Assembly: GCA_946186665.1 (NCBI GenBank)
Contig: CAMHOE010000007.1
Span: 1 to 64,000, forward strand
Direction: 5' to 3'
Origin: an uncultured Clostridia bacterium
GTDB lineage: Bacteria; Bacillota; Clostridia; Oscillospirales; Acutalibacteraceae
Length of the DNA stretch: 64,000 nt
Part shown: piece by piece, positions 33,163 through 42,265 of the stretch
Layout: each line of letters opens with the position of its first letter
How positions within the stretch are numbered: the first letter of the stretch is position 1
Program-made: the position numbers and the translations under genes
Notes under the pieces: model-generated
Databases searched by the model: none
Told to the model about the DNA's origin: nothing
Seen by the model: only the letters and a program-made list of their open reading frames with translations

Positions 33163-35127
33163 ATGAATTATATATATTCAAAAAAGTATAGCCTTTTCAG
33201 GTGTGTGATATCTGTAGCGTCTGCAATTCTTTTAGCGGCAGCTGTGATTTTTACACTGCCTGTCACCGTTAATGCTGCTACAATTATTGATGCAGGGGAT
33301 TATGTTTATCAGGTGAATGAGGACGGCAAAACCGCAGAAATAGTTCAGTATAAGGGCGAGAGCCTTTATGTTTCCCTGCCGTCTACCGTAGAGGACTATA
33401 CTGTTACGTCTATTGCTTCTTCTGCGTTTATGTCCAACAAGAGTATAAAGGAGCTTGACATTTCAAATACTGTAACTAAAATTGAGTCCAATGCCTTTAC
33501 AGACTGTACTGCGCTGCAAAAGCTCCAGATACCCGGCACTGTTGAGGAGATAGGCAGCTGTGCTTTTATGAACTGTACTTCCCTCGAGTCTGTAACGATA
33601 CTTGACGGCGTTGTAAGTATCGGCAAAATGTCCTTTTCAGGCTGTACCTCTCTTACTGAGCTGGAGCTTCCGAACAGTCTGGATATAATAGATGACTACG
33701 CATTCTTTAACTGTTCGTCCCTGAATGATGTAAAAGTTCCGGCGGCTCTGAAGGAATTCGGCGGTTATGCACTTGAAGGTACAGCCTGGATGAAAAAACA
33801 GAAGGCTGATTACATAACAGTAGGAGACGGCATACTTATAAAATATAACGGTTCGGAAAAATCCAAGAGCCTTCCGGAAAGCATCAAGGTCATAGGCAAG
33901 TATGCCTTTGCAGAAAACTATGAGATAGATACTATACTTCTGCCGAAGAGCGTTACAAAAATATCCGCCCACGCATTCCAGAATTGTATCGGTCTTAAGA
34001 AGGTCAGCCTTCCCGCTTCGATAACAGAAATTGAAGAATATGCGTTCAAGGGATGCGAGTCTCTGAACAATGTAGTGCTTTCGCCTTCTATATCAAAGCT
34101 TTCGCCGAATATGTTTGAAAAATGCAAGTCGATGACTGAAATATCCGTTCCTCCGGGCGTGATAACTATATGCGAAAGTGCGTTTGCTGACTGTACCGCT
34201 CTGGAAACTGTAAAGCTCCAGAATGGTACACAGGAGATAAGCTCAAATGCTTTTGACAACTGTACATCACTGCGCCGTATGATAATCCCTGAAACAGTAA
34301 AGGAGATATTAACCACTGCCTTTCCGGGCTGTATCAATCTTACGAGGGTCGAGTTCAACGGAGATACGCATGTATGTTCCCTTGCGTTCACTGACTGTAT
34401 AAATCTTCATGAGGTGGTCTTCTACAAAAATCCCACCAATATAGAGGATATGGCATTTTACGGATGTACTGAGCTTATCATGTACAGCGACAACAGCCTG
34501 TATGTAGAAAACTACGCACAGAGCAACAGATTTGAAAGCGATACCATAAGAAATCTTCCGCCTTACAAGGACAAGGGTGTAATATCTCACGAACTGCCGA
34601 AAGAGGAAAGTCAGTTCTCCGGAGACTACATGGTGATACTTATCGGTATCATAGTGGTAGATTTAGCGCTTATAATAATTTTCAGCTTGTACATACTGTT
34701 CGTTCAGCCAAAGGGACGTCACAGCAAGACTCATGCAGGAGCGGCAAATAAAGGCGGAAAGTATTCACAAAGACGCAAAAGGGCAAAGGCTGTAAAGCAG
34801 TACCTTCACTCAGATGACAAGTCTTCTTCAGTTGCCGAAAAGCCATCGCAGAAAAAACCTGCTCAGCGTACAGCTGCACAGAACAGACCGGTCAGTGAAG
34901 GCGGCCGCAGGGAAAAGCCTGTTACACAAAAAGCAGCCGCTGAAAGGAGAAATGCTTCCGGAGAAGCTGCTGCAAAAAAACGCAGCTCCACACAAAAGCC
35001 TGTTCAGAGAACAAGTCACGGAACTTCTTCAACAACAGCGCATAATCCGCCGCATAAGCGCACACAATACCCACCGCATACCTCATCTAAGACAAACAAC
35101 ACAAAAGACAGAAAAGACAGGCAGTGA
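33163..35127 (+). CDS. BspA-type leucine-rich repeat membrane protein
   Basis: 654 residues from ATG 33163. A signal peptide (about 8-40, ending VNAAT) precedes roughly fifteen LRR_5 repeats of about 23 residues, of the form AFxxCtsLxxvxiPxsvxxIg. A membrane helix (about 497-525, YMVILIGIIVVDLALIIIFSLYILFV) is followed by a strongly basic Lys/Arg/Gln/Ser/Thr tail of about 125 residues on the cytoplasmic side. BspA-like repeats mediate binding to host or other surfaces in several bacteria; that role is an inference here. A weak ribosome site (GAAAGTGAG) precedes it. The next gene follows within 36 nt. Confidence 0.88.
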   Translation: MNYIYSKKYSLFRCVISVASAILLAAAVIFTLPVTVNAATIIDAGDYVYQVNEDGKTAEIVQYKGESLYVSLPSTVEDYTVTSIASSAFMSNKSIKELDISNTVTKIESNAFTDCTALQKLQIPGTVEEIGSCAFMNCTSLESVTILDGVVSIGKMSFSGCTSLTELELPNSLDIIDDYAFFNCSSLNDVKVPAALKEFGGYALEGTAWMKKQKADYITVGDGILIKYNGSEKSKSLPESIKVIGKYAFAENYEIDTILLPKSVTKISAHAFQNCIGLKKVSLPASITEIEEYAFKGCESLNNVVLSPSISKLSPNMFEKCKSMTEISVPPGVITICESAFADCTALETVKLQNGTQEISSNAFDNCTSLRRMIIPETVKEILTTAFPGCINLTRVEFNGDTHVCSLAFTDCINLHEVVFYKNPTNIEDMAFYGCTELIMYSDNSLYVENYAQSNRFESDTIRNLPPYKDKGVISHELPKEESQFSGDYMVILIGIIVVDLALIIIFSLYILFVQPKGRHSKTHAGAANKGGKYSQRRKRAKAVKQYLHSDDKSSSVAEKPSQKKPAQRTAAQNRPVSEGGRREKPVTQKAAAERRNASGEAAAKKRSSTQKPVQRTSHGTSSTTAHNPPHKRTQYPPHTSSKTNNTKDRKDRQ

Positions 35128-35162
35128 TATTTAGGTCTGCTTTTCTGTCAAGAGGTGAACAA

Positions 35163-35672
35163 ATGCACAATAAGCTAAAAAAAACCAAGCAGCTTGCCGT
35201 AACGGCAATGCTGCTTGTTGTTGCATTTATCCTTAGCTGGATAGAAATGATAGTGTCCTTGCCGATGATAGTACCCGGCATAAAGATAGGACTTGCAAAT
35301 ATAGCAATTCTTTTTGCTCTGTATTACTGCGGCTTACCGGATGCGCTGCTTGTGCTTGCCGGCAGACTGCTGCTGAGTGCGGTGTTGTTCGGAAATGTGT
35401 CATCACTGATATTCAGCGCAGCAGGAGGGATACTGAGCTTTATTGTTATGTGCGTATGTAAAAGGCTGTTCGGTAAACACATAATATATGTCAGCATTAC
35501 AGGCGGTGTGTTTCACAACATAGGTCAGCTTATCGCAGCTTCGATAGTTCTTTCGACCCCGTTCCTTTATTATGCTCCGTACCTTATCATCGGCGGTATA
35601 GCAGCAGGCGCATTTGATGGCTTTATTGTGAGTCGTGTCCTACATTCGGGACCCTTTAAAAAAACTAATTAA
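35163..35672 (+). CDS. Gx transporter / heptaprenyl diphosphate synthase component I family membrane protein
   Basis: 169 residues; ATG 35163 follows GAGGTGA. It has five or six hydrophobic helices and the family features KKTKQLAVTAMLLVVAFILSWIE and VPGIKIGLANIAILFALYY, then GGVFHNIGQLIAAS. The fold resembles ECF transporter S-components; despite the HepI name a transport role is suggested for the family. The substrate is unknown. It is co-directional with the LRR gene and ends right before a family A leader. Confidence 0.87.
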   Translation: MHNKLKKTKQLAVTAMLLVVAFILSWIEMIVSLPMIVPGIKIGLANIAILFALYYCGLPDALLVLAGRLLLSAVLFGNVSSLIFSAAGGILSFIVMCVCKRLFGKHIIYVSITGGVFHNIGQLIAASIVLSTPFLYYAPYLIIGGIAAGAFDGFIVSRVLHSGPFKKTN

Positions 35673-35675
35673 TAC

Positions 35676-35748
35676 TGAAAACTTAAGACTTAATAATGAA
35701 TAATGTCGGTGTGTTTTCACTAACGTGAAAACAAATCATAGTAAGCTT
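35676..35748 (+). repeat. Family A leader module (A1)
   Basis: ACTGAAAACTTAAGACTTAATAATGAAT, then GTGTGTTTTCACTAACGTGAAAAC and ATCATAGTAAG. Only the leader half is present. Confidence 0.7.
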
Positions 35749-35762
35749 ATCTGAGCCGGATG

Positions 35763-35797
35763 TTCATGCTCTGAATGTTGAGCATGAATCATTTTTT
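35763..35797 (+). terminator. Terminator after the Gx transporter gene
   Basis: Stem TTCATGCTC / GAGCATGAA (35763-35771 with 35780-35788), then TCATTTTTT. The T run overlaps the last codons of the convergent comM gene. Confidence 0.82.
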
Positions 35798-37315
35798 CCA
35801 GTACTTTCTGTCGAGATTTCTGTATTGTATGGCTTCAAAAACGTGCTTTGTTTTTATTACCTCAGAGCTGTCTATGTCAGCTATCGTTCTTGCAACCTTC
35901 AGTATTCTCACATAGGCTCTGCCGGAAAATCCAAGTGCATCGAAGGATTTTTTCAGCGTTGATTTAGCGTTGTCATCAAGGGGACAGCACTCAGCCATCA
36001 GTGCGGCAGTTATTCTTGCGTTGCAGGTAATGCCGGTGCCTTTGAAGCGTTCGTTCTGTATGCTGCGTACTCTGTCAACGCGCTTTTTTATCTCAGCAGA
36101 GCTTTCTGATTTTGAGTTCGACGACATTGCTTCAAATTCTACAGGAGGTACTTCAACATGAAGGTCGAGTCTGTCCAGAAGCGGTCCTGACACTCTTGCA
36201 AGGTAGCTTGCAACAGTCTGACGGCTGCAATTACATTCCCGTGTGGGGTGTCCGAAATATCCGCATGGACAGGGATTCATAGCTGCGATGAGCATTATTG
36301 AACACGGATATGTAAGAGTAGCGTTTACTCTTGAAATAGTGACCTGACCGTCCTCTATTGGCTGACGCAGTATCTCCATTGCATTGCGGCTGAATTCCGG
36401 CAGTTCGTCAAGAAACAGAACGCCGTTATGCGCAAGAGATATTTCTCCCGGATGTGGTATGGCACCGCCGCCTGAAAGTCCGGCAGGGGAGACGGTATGG
36501 TGAGGTGAACGAAACGGACGGTGAGTAACAAGGGAAGTTTCCTTGTTAAGGGTTCCAGCAATGGAATGTATTTTAGTGGTTTCTATCATTTCGTTGAAGG
36601 TCATATCAGGAAGTATGGACGGTACACGCTTTGCAAGCATACTTTTACCTGTACCGGGACTTCCTATCAAAAGTATGTTGTGTCCGCCGCAGGCAGCGAT
36701 TTCAAGGGCGCGCTTTACCGACTCCTGACCCTTTACATCGGAAAAATCCAAGGGATAGACCAGGTCGTCATTTCCCGGTTTTGTAAATTTCTCCGGAGGT
36801 ATTATGTCCTGACCTCTGAGATGCTTTACAAGCTCGTTGGTGTTTTTCACAGGTATAATATCTATTCCCTCAACAACAGCGCCTTCTCTTGCGTTTTCAT
36901 AGGGTACATAGAATTTTTTGATGCCATCTTTTTTTGCCTGAATAGCCATTGGCAGCACACCGTTTACCGGACGAAGCTCTCCTCCAAGAGACAGTTCGCC
37001 GATAAAGGCTGAATCCGATATGTCACCTCTTATGGATCCGGTAACGAAAAGTATGGATATGAAGATAGGAAGGTCGTAAACGGATCCGGCTTTTTTGACG
37101 TCCGCAGGAGCAAGGTTCACTATTATCCTGCACATAGGAAATTCAAAGCCTGTGTTTTTTACTGCGGAACGCACACGGTCACGAGCTTCTTTGATCGCCG
37201 CGTCAGGCAGACCGACGATCTCAAATGCAGGCATACCTCTTGAGATGTCTGTTTCAACAGAAACTTTAAAAGAGTTCATACCATAAAGACCCATACTGTT
37301 TACTTCAACAACCAT
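35789..37315 (-). CDS. comM: YifB/ComM-type Mg chelatase-like AAA ATPase
   Basis: 508 residues from ATG 37315 (MVVEVNSMGLYGMN), preceded by GGGTGA. N-terminal Lon-protease-like fold (NLAPADVKKAGSVYDLP), Walker A GSPGTGKSMLAKRVP, Walker B VLFLDELPEF, a Cys cluster PCPCGYFGHPTRECNC, and a C-terminal Mg-chelatase domain. In Gram-negatives ComM is a hexameric helicase that promotes branch migration in natural transformation; in Firmicutes the role is less clear. Single gene, convergent with the unit to its left. Confidence 0.94.
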   Translation of the reverse strand: MVVEVNSMGLYGMNSFKVSVETDISRGMPAFEIVGLPDAAIKEARDRVRSAVKNTGFEFPMCRIIVNLAPADVKKAGSVYDLPIFISILFVTGSIRGDISDSAFIGELSLGGELRPVNGVLPMAIQAKKDGIKKFYVPYENAREGAVVEGIDIIPVKNTNELVKHLRGQDIIPPEKFTKPGNDDLVYPLDFSDVKGQESVKRALEIAACGGHNILLIGSPGTGKSMLAKRVPSILPDMTFNEMIETTKIHSIAGTLNKETSLVTHRPFRSPHHTVSPAGLSGGGAIPHPGEISLAHNGVLFLDELPEFSRNAMEILRQPIEDGQVTISRVNATLTYPCSIMLIAAMNPCPCGYFGHPTRECNCSRQTVASYLARVSGPLLDRLDLHVEVPPVEFEAMSSNSKSESSAEIKKRVDRVRSIQNERFKGTGITCNARITAALMAECCPLDDNAKSTLKKSFDALGFSGRAYVRILKVARTIADIDSSEVIKTKHVFEAIQYRNLDRKYWKK

Positions 37316-37520
37316 TTTTGTCACCCGATTTGCTTGATTTTATTATCATTATATATTATTTTTTTCAAATATACAATCGATGTAACAAATATTTGATTTA
37401 TTCGTTATCTTGCACAATGATGACTGTAAAATTTTATCATAATAACGAAATATCAGTAGAACAAAAATGCTTTGTTCGGTTAAAGAATAATAAAAAAATG
37501 CGTTTGAATATAAAAAAATA

Positions 37521-37549
37521 TTGACTTATTTCTAAAAATAGTGTATGAT
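37521..37549 (+). promoter_or_regulatory. Sigma-A promoter of the sigH-like gene
   Basis: TTGACT (37521-37526), 17-nt spacer, TATGAT (37544-37549), 30 nt before ATG 37580. Confidence 0.8.
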
Positions 37550-37579
37550 GTATAATATAGTTGAGTACGGGGTGTCGGG

Positions 37580-38170
37580 ATGCTTTGTGATGATTTTTAC
37601 GATAGCTTGAAAAGCGTTAGTGACATCGGTCTTGTACAGCTTTATAGGAATGGTGATCAGGCGGCATTTCAACAGCTTGCAATGCGTTATTATCTTTTGC
37701 TGAAAAAGAAAGCCGCAGCTTTTGCGTGCAGTATTGTAGAATCTGATGATCTGCTTCAGGAAGGATTGCTTGGACTTCACAGTGCAGCGTGTACCTTCAG
37801 TGAGGACGGCAGGGCGTCGTTCCGTACGTATGCGGAGGTTTGCATCAGGAACAGGCTTTCTTCATATGTGCGCCGTATGAACAGTAGAAAGAGCAGAATA
37901 AATGATAACTGCGCACCGATCGAGGAGATAAGCGGTGACGTACCGTCGTCTCCCGAGCATGAACCTGAAAATGCTATGATCAGTGCCGAAGAGCTTGACG
38001 AACTGGAAAAATACATACGCGAGCGTTTGTCAAAGACTGAGTATTCGGTCATGAGTCTGTATATTGAGGGCAGGACCTATGAGCAGATCTCGAAGGCGCT
38101 TGGAATAAGCGTGAAATCATGCGATAATGCTATGCAGCGCGCAAGGAAAAAGATCAGGGACAGGATATAG
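37580..38170 (+). CDS. Sigma-70 family factor, SigH (sigma-30)-like
   Basis: 196 residues. Region 2 is visible as LVQLYRNGDQAAFQQLAMRY, DDLLQEGLLGLHSAACTF and FRTYAEVCIRNRLSSYVRR, and region 4 as LSKTEYSVMSLYIEGRTYEQI followed by LGISVKSCDNAMQRARKKI. The arrangement and length follow sporulation factor SigH (Spo0H), which in Bacillus starts sporulation and competence. Together with spoIIR at 13801 it suggests an active or recently lost sporulation programme. The symbol is withheld because related Clostridial sigma factors can have other jobs. Confidence 0.9.
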   Translation: MLCDDFYDSLKSVSDIGLVQLYRNGDQAAFQQLAMRYYLLLKKKAAAFACSIVESDDLLQEGLLGLHSAACTFSEDGRASFRTYAEVCIRNRLSSYVRRMNSRKSRINDNCAPIEEISGDVPSSPEHEPENAMISAEELDELEKYIRERLSKTEYSVMSLYIEGRTYEQISKALGISVKSCDNAMQRARKKIRDRI

Positions 38171-38369
38171 CTTTTTGTCTGATGGTCTGAATGTCCGGCT
38201 GACAGGCTTGAGGTTTGGCTTGTGCCTGTAATTCCGTGTAGGATGTCCCGGAATATCATATGCCCATGTAGCTTATATAAGGAGAGCGTTGACTTTAAAA
38301 AATCAAAGGTGGCGGTGCAATTCCGTCCGGGGGCGAAATTTTATATTATACCAAAGCGAGGTAAATCAA

Positions 38370-38651
38370 ATGTACGAGGATAAGACTCTCATCTGCAAGG
38401 AATGCGGCGCTGAATTTGTTTTCACAGCCGGCGAACAGGAATTTTACGCATCAAAGGGCTTTGAAAACGAGCCTCAGAGATGTAAGGCTTGCCGCGATGC
38501 AAGAAAGAATGCTCAGAAGCCTGAGCGTGAGATGTACACAGCAGTATGTGCTGCTTGCGGCAACGAAGCAAGAGTACCCTTTAAGCCGCGCGAGGATCGT
38601 CCTGTTTATTGCAGCGAGTGCTTTGCAAAGATGAAGGAAGAGCAGGAGTAA
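38370..38651 (+). CDS. Small zinc-ribbon protein
   Basis: 93 residues from ATG 38370 (GAGG 8 nt upstream). Two zinc-ribbon halves: CKECG ... CKAC and CAACG ... CSEC. The pattern FTAGEQEFYASKGFENEPQRCKACR is the probable zinc-ribbon family known from many Firmicutes, of unknown function, possibly nucleic-acid or protein binding. Own terminator follows. Confidence 0.9.
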   Translation: MYEDKTLICKECGAEFVFTAGEQEFYASKGFENEPQRCKACRDARKNAQKPEREMYTAVCAACGNEARVPFKPREDRPVYCSECFAKMKEEQE

Positions 38652-38685
38652 TATCTCCGCAGCTCCAGACAGTCTTGTAACTAAG

Positions 38686-38716
38686 AAGCGTTCCGGATAA
38701 TACCGGAACGCTTTTC
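38686..38716 (+). terminator. Rho-independent terminator
   Basis: Perfect 11-bp stem AAGCGTTCCGG / CCGGAACGCTT followed by TTCTT. Confidence 0.9.
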
Positions 38717-38737
38717 TTATGCCAAAAACAGGTTATG

Positions 38738-38768
38738 CAAAAAACAGGGCAGAGCCGAAGCTCTGCCC
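38738..38768 (-). terminator. Terminator of the zinc-ribbon/TPR gene
   Basis: Stem GGGCAGAGC-cgaa-GCTCTGCCC; on the minus strand it is followed by TGTTTTTT. Confidence 0.9.
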
Positions 38769-38779
38769 GGAGGATAATA

Positions 38780-40603
38780 TTATTTGCTGACATTACCGTA
38801 AAAGGCAATTTCATTTTTTGATTCCCATGGAGTATTTTTAAGGATAAGTTCTGTGTTGCAGCCGCTTTGTTTTACAGAGTCCGATAAACTTACGATATCC
38901 GCAAATTTGTACCATTTTGTTTCGCCGTCATAATCCATCTGGTAAATGGTATTCTTTTCGATTTTGAAAAGGAAAGCATTTTCATCGATTTTATCATTAC
39001 AGTCGTCACATTCTATGTAATATACAAGCTTGCCGTTTTCACTAAGTTCAATATGGTAATGTGCATTCGTACCTCCGCACTTGCTGCACTTTCCTGTAAG
39101 GCTCTCCCATTCTGATGGGGTATCTCCGTCTGAAGCACTAATGAGCTGTGAAAGTACCTGAAGCTCCTCAAGCTTTTCTACAGCAGGCTCATAGTCCTTC
39201 AGTGCTGCATACTTTTCAAGTGCTCTTCCGTATCTTGTCATATTGTAATCTCTGTTAGCTATGTTGTAGGAACATTCGTCCATTTTTTCCTGAGTGTTCT
39301 TATAGCCGTGGTCATTGAGAAGCTTGAACTGTTTATATGCAATGTCATACTTCCTTGCTTCATTAAGATAGTACTCAGCTTCTCTGAAAAGTCCTGCATA
39401 GCATTCTTCCAGCTTGTCTTTGGAGTCCTCATAATCACCTGCTGATATAAAGAAATCAACGGCTTCTTCATAGTTGCCGGCATCCATGCTTGCGCTTGCA
39501 AGCTTGTACATCATAATCTGGTACTGTTCATCTGCATCCGAGTATCCACTGATACTTTTGTAAAGCTCAGCAGCCTCAGCATATTTGTCATCACGTCCAA
39601 GCCCTGCGGCTTTATTGTAGGTGGATTTTTTCAGATACTCATTACTTTCCATAAATCCGTTCAGATTTTTGAAAGCTTCTATTGCTTCATCATAATTACC
39701 TTCGTTCATAGCGCTTATTGCACTTGAATAGGACAAATAAGGTATCAAAAAGAAAATCACGCCAAAAGCAGCTGCTCCGATAAGAACAGTAACGAAAATA
39801 GAGATGAACACTTTTTTTGTAGCTTTTTTTGACTTTTGTTTCATCTGCTGCTTTTTGTAGTCCTGTTTTCTTTTTTCGAATTCTGCCTTCTGACTTTTTT
39901 TATCATCAAGCATTCTTGCCTGTTCCTGTATTTCTTTTTTTACTCTTGCGGCTTCTTCTGCCTGAAATTCCTTCTGATGTTCAAGAACTTCAATGGAAGT
40001 ATTTTTTTCAAGCCAGGAACGTCCTACTCTGCACTGAGAACAGACGCGTTCATCACTCCAGTTAAAGCCGCCGCAGGCGCACAGCCAGTGGTCTTCCTCA
40101 AATACGGGTTCCATAACAAGGTTAGTACCGTCAATACCGCTTCGGGCGCATATATCAAGAAACTGTTTGGTATAGTCTCCCAGTATGGTATAGATACTTT
40201 TCTGTTCCAGTTTAATGTCGAAGCGTAAATTATCCTCGTTTTCCCAGACCTGGTCATATATGTTGGTCACACGTTTGATGACATATTCGATGTTTCTTGT
40301 ATCGATATTATTGACAGGAATTTTTCTGTTAAAGCCGAAATCCGAATTTCTTTCAACATCAAGACCGCTGAAGGTAACATTAGTAATATAATCTATAGGT
40401 TTACGAAACTCATCATAGCAGATTATATCGAAGGTAATAGATTTCATATTATCGGGCTGAACATTGAGAAACTTAGCCGAAGTAAACATTTCTCCTGTTT
40501 TGGTATCCAGCACGAGACGCGTAGCACAGATAACTATAGGTGAACCTTCAAACCACATATTATCGTTAAGTTCTTCAAGAGTTTTAAGATCTGCGTCTGC
40601 CAT
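38780..40603 (-). CDS. Zinc-finger, membrane-spanning TPR protein of unknown function
   Basis: 607 residues. The N-terminal 165 residues form a beta-rich domain of unknown type. A RanBP2-like zinc finger follows (W-x-C-x-C ... N ... C-x-x-C, about 173-190), then a long charged coiled coil (210-262), one membrane helix (about 266-290), TPR-like helical repeats (295-470), and a second CxxC...CxxC zinc site (CSKCGG, CDDCND). The helix places the TPR part and last zinc site outside if the N-terminus is cytoplasmic, which is odd for Cys4 sites. It is transcribed from the reverse family A promoter at 40719-40747. A paralogous layout (zinc ribbon, membrane helix, TPR) is seen at 54465. Confidence 0.82.
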   Translation of the reverse strand: MADADLKTLEELNDNMWFEGSPIVICATRLVLDTKTGEMFTSAKFLNVQPDNMKSITFDIICYDEFRKPIDYITNVTFSGLDVERNSDFGFNRKIPVNNIDTRNIEYVIKRVTNIYDQVWENEDNLRFDIKLEQKSIYTILGDYTKQFLDICARSGIDGTNLVMEPVFEEDHWLCACGGFNWSDERVCSQCRVGRSWLEKNTSIEVLEHQKEFQAEEAARVKKEIQEQARMLDDKKSQKAEFEKRKQDYKKQQMKQKSKKATKKVFISIFVTVLIGAAAFGVIFFLIPYLSYSSAISAMNEGNYDEAIEAFKNLNGFMESNEYLKKSTYNKAAGLGRDDKYAEAAELYKSISGYSDADEQYQIMMYKLASASMDAGNYEEAVDFFISAGDYEDSKDKLEECYAGLFREAEYYLNEARKYDIAYKQFKLLNDHGYKNTQEKMDECSYNIANRDYNMTRYGRALEKYAALKDYEPAVEKLEELQVLSQLISASDGDTPSEWESLTGKCSKCGGTNAHYHIELSENGKLVYYIECDDCNDKIDENAFLFKIEKNTIYQMDYDGETKWYKFADIVSLSDSVKQSGCNTELILKNTPWESKNEIAFYGNVSK

Positions 40604-40718
40604 TTTCCCACCTCTGTTTCAATTTTTAAAAATCCGTTCACATCAAAAAAACTTATTCATTTACACAAACTATCCTATAATCTTCCATACAATTAAAAAC
40701 AAACAATACCACACTCTA

Positions 40719-40747
40719 ATTCTATTACAATCCCCCAAAAATGTCAA
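40719..40747 (-). promoter_or_regulatory. Sigma-A promoter at the end of repeat A-3
   Basis: Minus strand TTGACA (40747-40742), 17-nt G-rich spacer, TAGAAT (40724-40719). It is oriented toward the zinc-finger/TPR gene starting at 40603. Confidence 0.78.
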
Positions 40748-40965
40748 CTGCGGCGGCGCAAGGCTTGCGCTCCCGATTCGTGTTGGCGTTCGCTTGCGCT
40801 CACTCTGATATCCTGACCGAACATTCATTGTCCGCGATTGACGGCGCGCACTTGTCAGACAATATTCTCCATCCGCCGGCGCAGCCTGAGGGCTGCTGTT
40901 TCGGCTGTTTTCTACGAACATACAGTTCATTTTCCTAATCAACTTTATGCGCCTGCATATTTCAA
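40719..40965 (-). repeat. Family A repeat, reverse copy A-3, with promoter
   Basis: Read on the minus strand: GCAGCC-ctca-GGCTGC hairpin, a segment starting GCCGTCAATCGCGG, GTGAGCGCAAGCGAACGCC, hairpin GCGCAA-gcc-TTGCGC, then the promoter. Frames running through this stretch on both strands are repeat-derived and not real genes. Confidence 0.82.
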
Positions 40966-40994
40966 TGTTCAATTTACAATTTATATATTCTGCA

Positions 40995-41128
40995 ACAAAA
41001 GTTGTAGACGTGTACAGTAATAGCCAAAGCGCTCCCTTAGGAGCGTGACGCGGACGGGTCAGACAAATGTAGGTGCGTTCTAAGTTGTCCAGTGCGGTCA
41101 CGCACCGGTCACGCACCGGTCACCCGCC
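40995..41128 (+). repeat. Repeat family B, copy B-3
   Basis: GTTGTAGACGTG start, hairpin CGCTCC-ctta-GGAGCG, GACAA / TTGTC pairing, and three tandem CGGTCACGCAC-like units. Its end overlaps the TGA stop of mntP on the opposite strand. Confidence 0.82.
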
Positions 41129-41686
41129 GATTACGCTGAGTCCTTCGAGCAATATCTTAGTACCGATAAGTATGAGAATGATACCTCCTGCAAGCTCTGC
41201 CTTTGATTTATATTTTGTGCCAAAGAGACTTCCGATCTTTATTCCTACAGCTGAGAAAATAAATGTTGTTACACCTATGATGAGAATTGCAAGTATTATG
41301 TTTACATCAAGAAAAGCAAAGGTAACGCCTACTGCGAGAGCATCTATACTTGTTGCTATTGCAAGCAGAAGCATAGTTTTTATGTCCATAGCGGCGTCCT
41401 GCTTGTCCTCATCTTTAGAGAATACCTCTCTTATCATATTTGCACCGATAAGGAAAAGCAGTGCAAAGGCTACCCAATGATCGTACTGGTCAATAAAGCC
41501 TGCAAATACTGCCGCCAGCAGATATCCTATCAGCGGCATAAGTCCCTGAAATCCTCCGAACCACGCGCCTGCTTTTACACAATGTGACGGCTTTATCTTT
41601 CCCAGAGATAAGCCCTTACAGACTGAAACCGCAAAGGCGTCCATTGAAAGTCCAATAGCAAGTATGATTATCTCGTATATCTGCAT
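41120..41686 (-). CDS. mntP: Manganese efflux pump MntP
   Basis: 188 residues from ATG 41686, 8 nt after GGAGG; an upstream extension to 41791 lacks a ribosome site. Six membrane helices in two repeated halves, each with the conserved acidic motif: LSMDAFAVSVCKGL and TSIDALAVGVTFA. The family exports Mn2+ to avoid toxicity. The promoter at 41739-41767 gives a leader of only about 45 nt, with no room for the yybP-ykoY manganese riboswitch that often controls mntP. The stop codon lies at the edge of repeat B-3. Confidence 0.95.
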   Translation of the reverse strand: MQIYEIIILAIGLSMDAFAVSVCKGLSLGKIKPSHCVKAGAWFGGFQGLMPLIGYLLAAVFAGFIDQYDHWVAFALLFLIGANMIREVFSKDEDKQDAAMDIKTMLLLAIATSIDALAVGVTFAFLDVNIILAILIIGVTTFIFSAVGIKIGSLFGTKYKSKAELAGGIILILIGTKILLEGLSVIGG

Positions 41687-41738
41687 GAATATATCCTCCC
41701 CATGATAATGTCGATATATGTCTGTGGTGAATTTTAAT

Positions 41739-41767
41739 ATTATAACACTTGGGGATAGCATTTGCAA
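41739..41767 (-). promoter_or_regulatory. Sigma-A promoter of mntP
   Basis: Minus strand TTGCAA (41767-41762), 17-nt spacer, TATAAT (41744-41739). Confidence 0.75.
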
Positions 41768-41949
41768 TGCAGAATAATCGACTTTTTGCATATCAATAAT
41801 CGTTATTTGTTTTGTTTGATTTCCGGAAAAAATCTTTCTCAGAGTAAAAAATGATATAATAGATATTATTGAGCAGCATGAGTGCGTTGTTGGTCAATTT
41901 GTATTGTCTGACGTTTTATATATTGCGGACAATAAATATTTATGATGTC

Positions 41950-41978
41950 TTGTAATTTTGCTGCACATGTGTTAAAAT
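41950..41978 (+). promoter_or_regulatory. Probable promoter of the small membrane protein/ArsR pair
   Basis: TTGTAA (41950-41955), 17-nt spacer, TAAAAT (41973-41978). The leader to ATG 42096 is about 110 nt. I see no certain ArsR operator. Confidence 0.5.
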
Positions 41979-42095
41979 AATCGATACATAAGTTACTGTA
42001 CAAACATGAATAATACAAATGTAAAAAGATGATTTGATTACTATATATTGGAGACTGCGATTTTATAAGTTGCTTATAACGGAGGCGGTTATTTT

Positions 42096-42233
42096 ATGAA
42101 GGCGTTCAGTATAATAGCGGCGATCATATCTACAGTTGTTAATGTTGCCCTGACTGCAATAATATCTTTAGTTGTATATAGGGAACTGAAAGCTAAGTAT
42201 GAGTTTATGGATATTGATATTGAAAAAATCTGA
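42096..42233 (+). CDS. 45-residue single-pass membrane protein
   Basis: ATG 42096 with GGAGG 10 nt upstream. The frame encodes a hydrophobic helix (FSIIAAIISTVVNVALTAII then SLVVYREL) and a short charged tail with DIDIEKI. It is followed 32 nt later by an ArsR-type regulator with its own ribosome site, so the two are probably co-transcribed. It could be a small regulatory partner of a transporter. I do not recognise it. Confidence 0.65.
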   Translation: MKAFSIIAAIISTVVNVALTAIISLVVYRELKAKYEFMDIDIEKI

Positions 42234-42265
42234 TCAACCGGATAAAAATGATTTGGAGTGATATT

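Noticed and set aside
40670..41116. A 148-codon minus-strand open frame between the TPR gene and mntP
   Set aside because: It runs through reverse repeat A-3 and repeat B-3, has no ribosome site and a composition unlike a protein; it is repeat-derived.
41687..41738. Manganese (yybP-ykoY) riboswitch before mntP
   Set aside because: The predicted leader is about 45 nt, too short for the aptamer.
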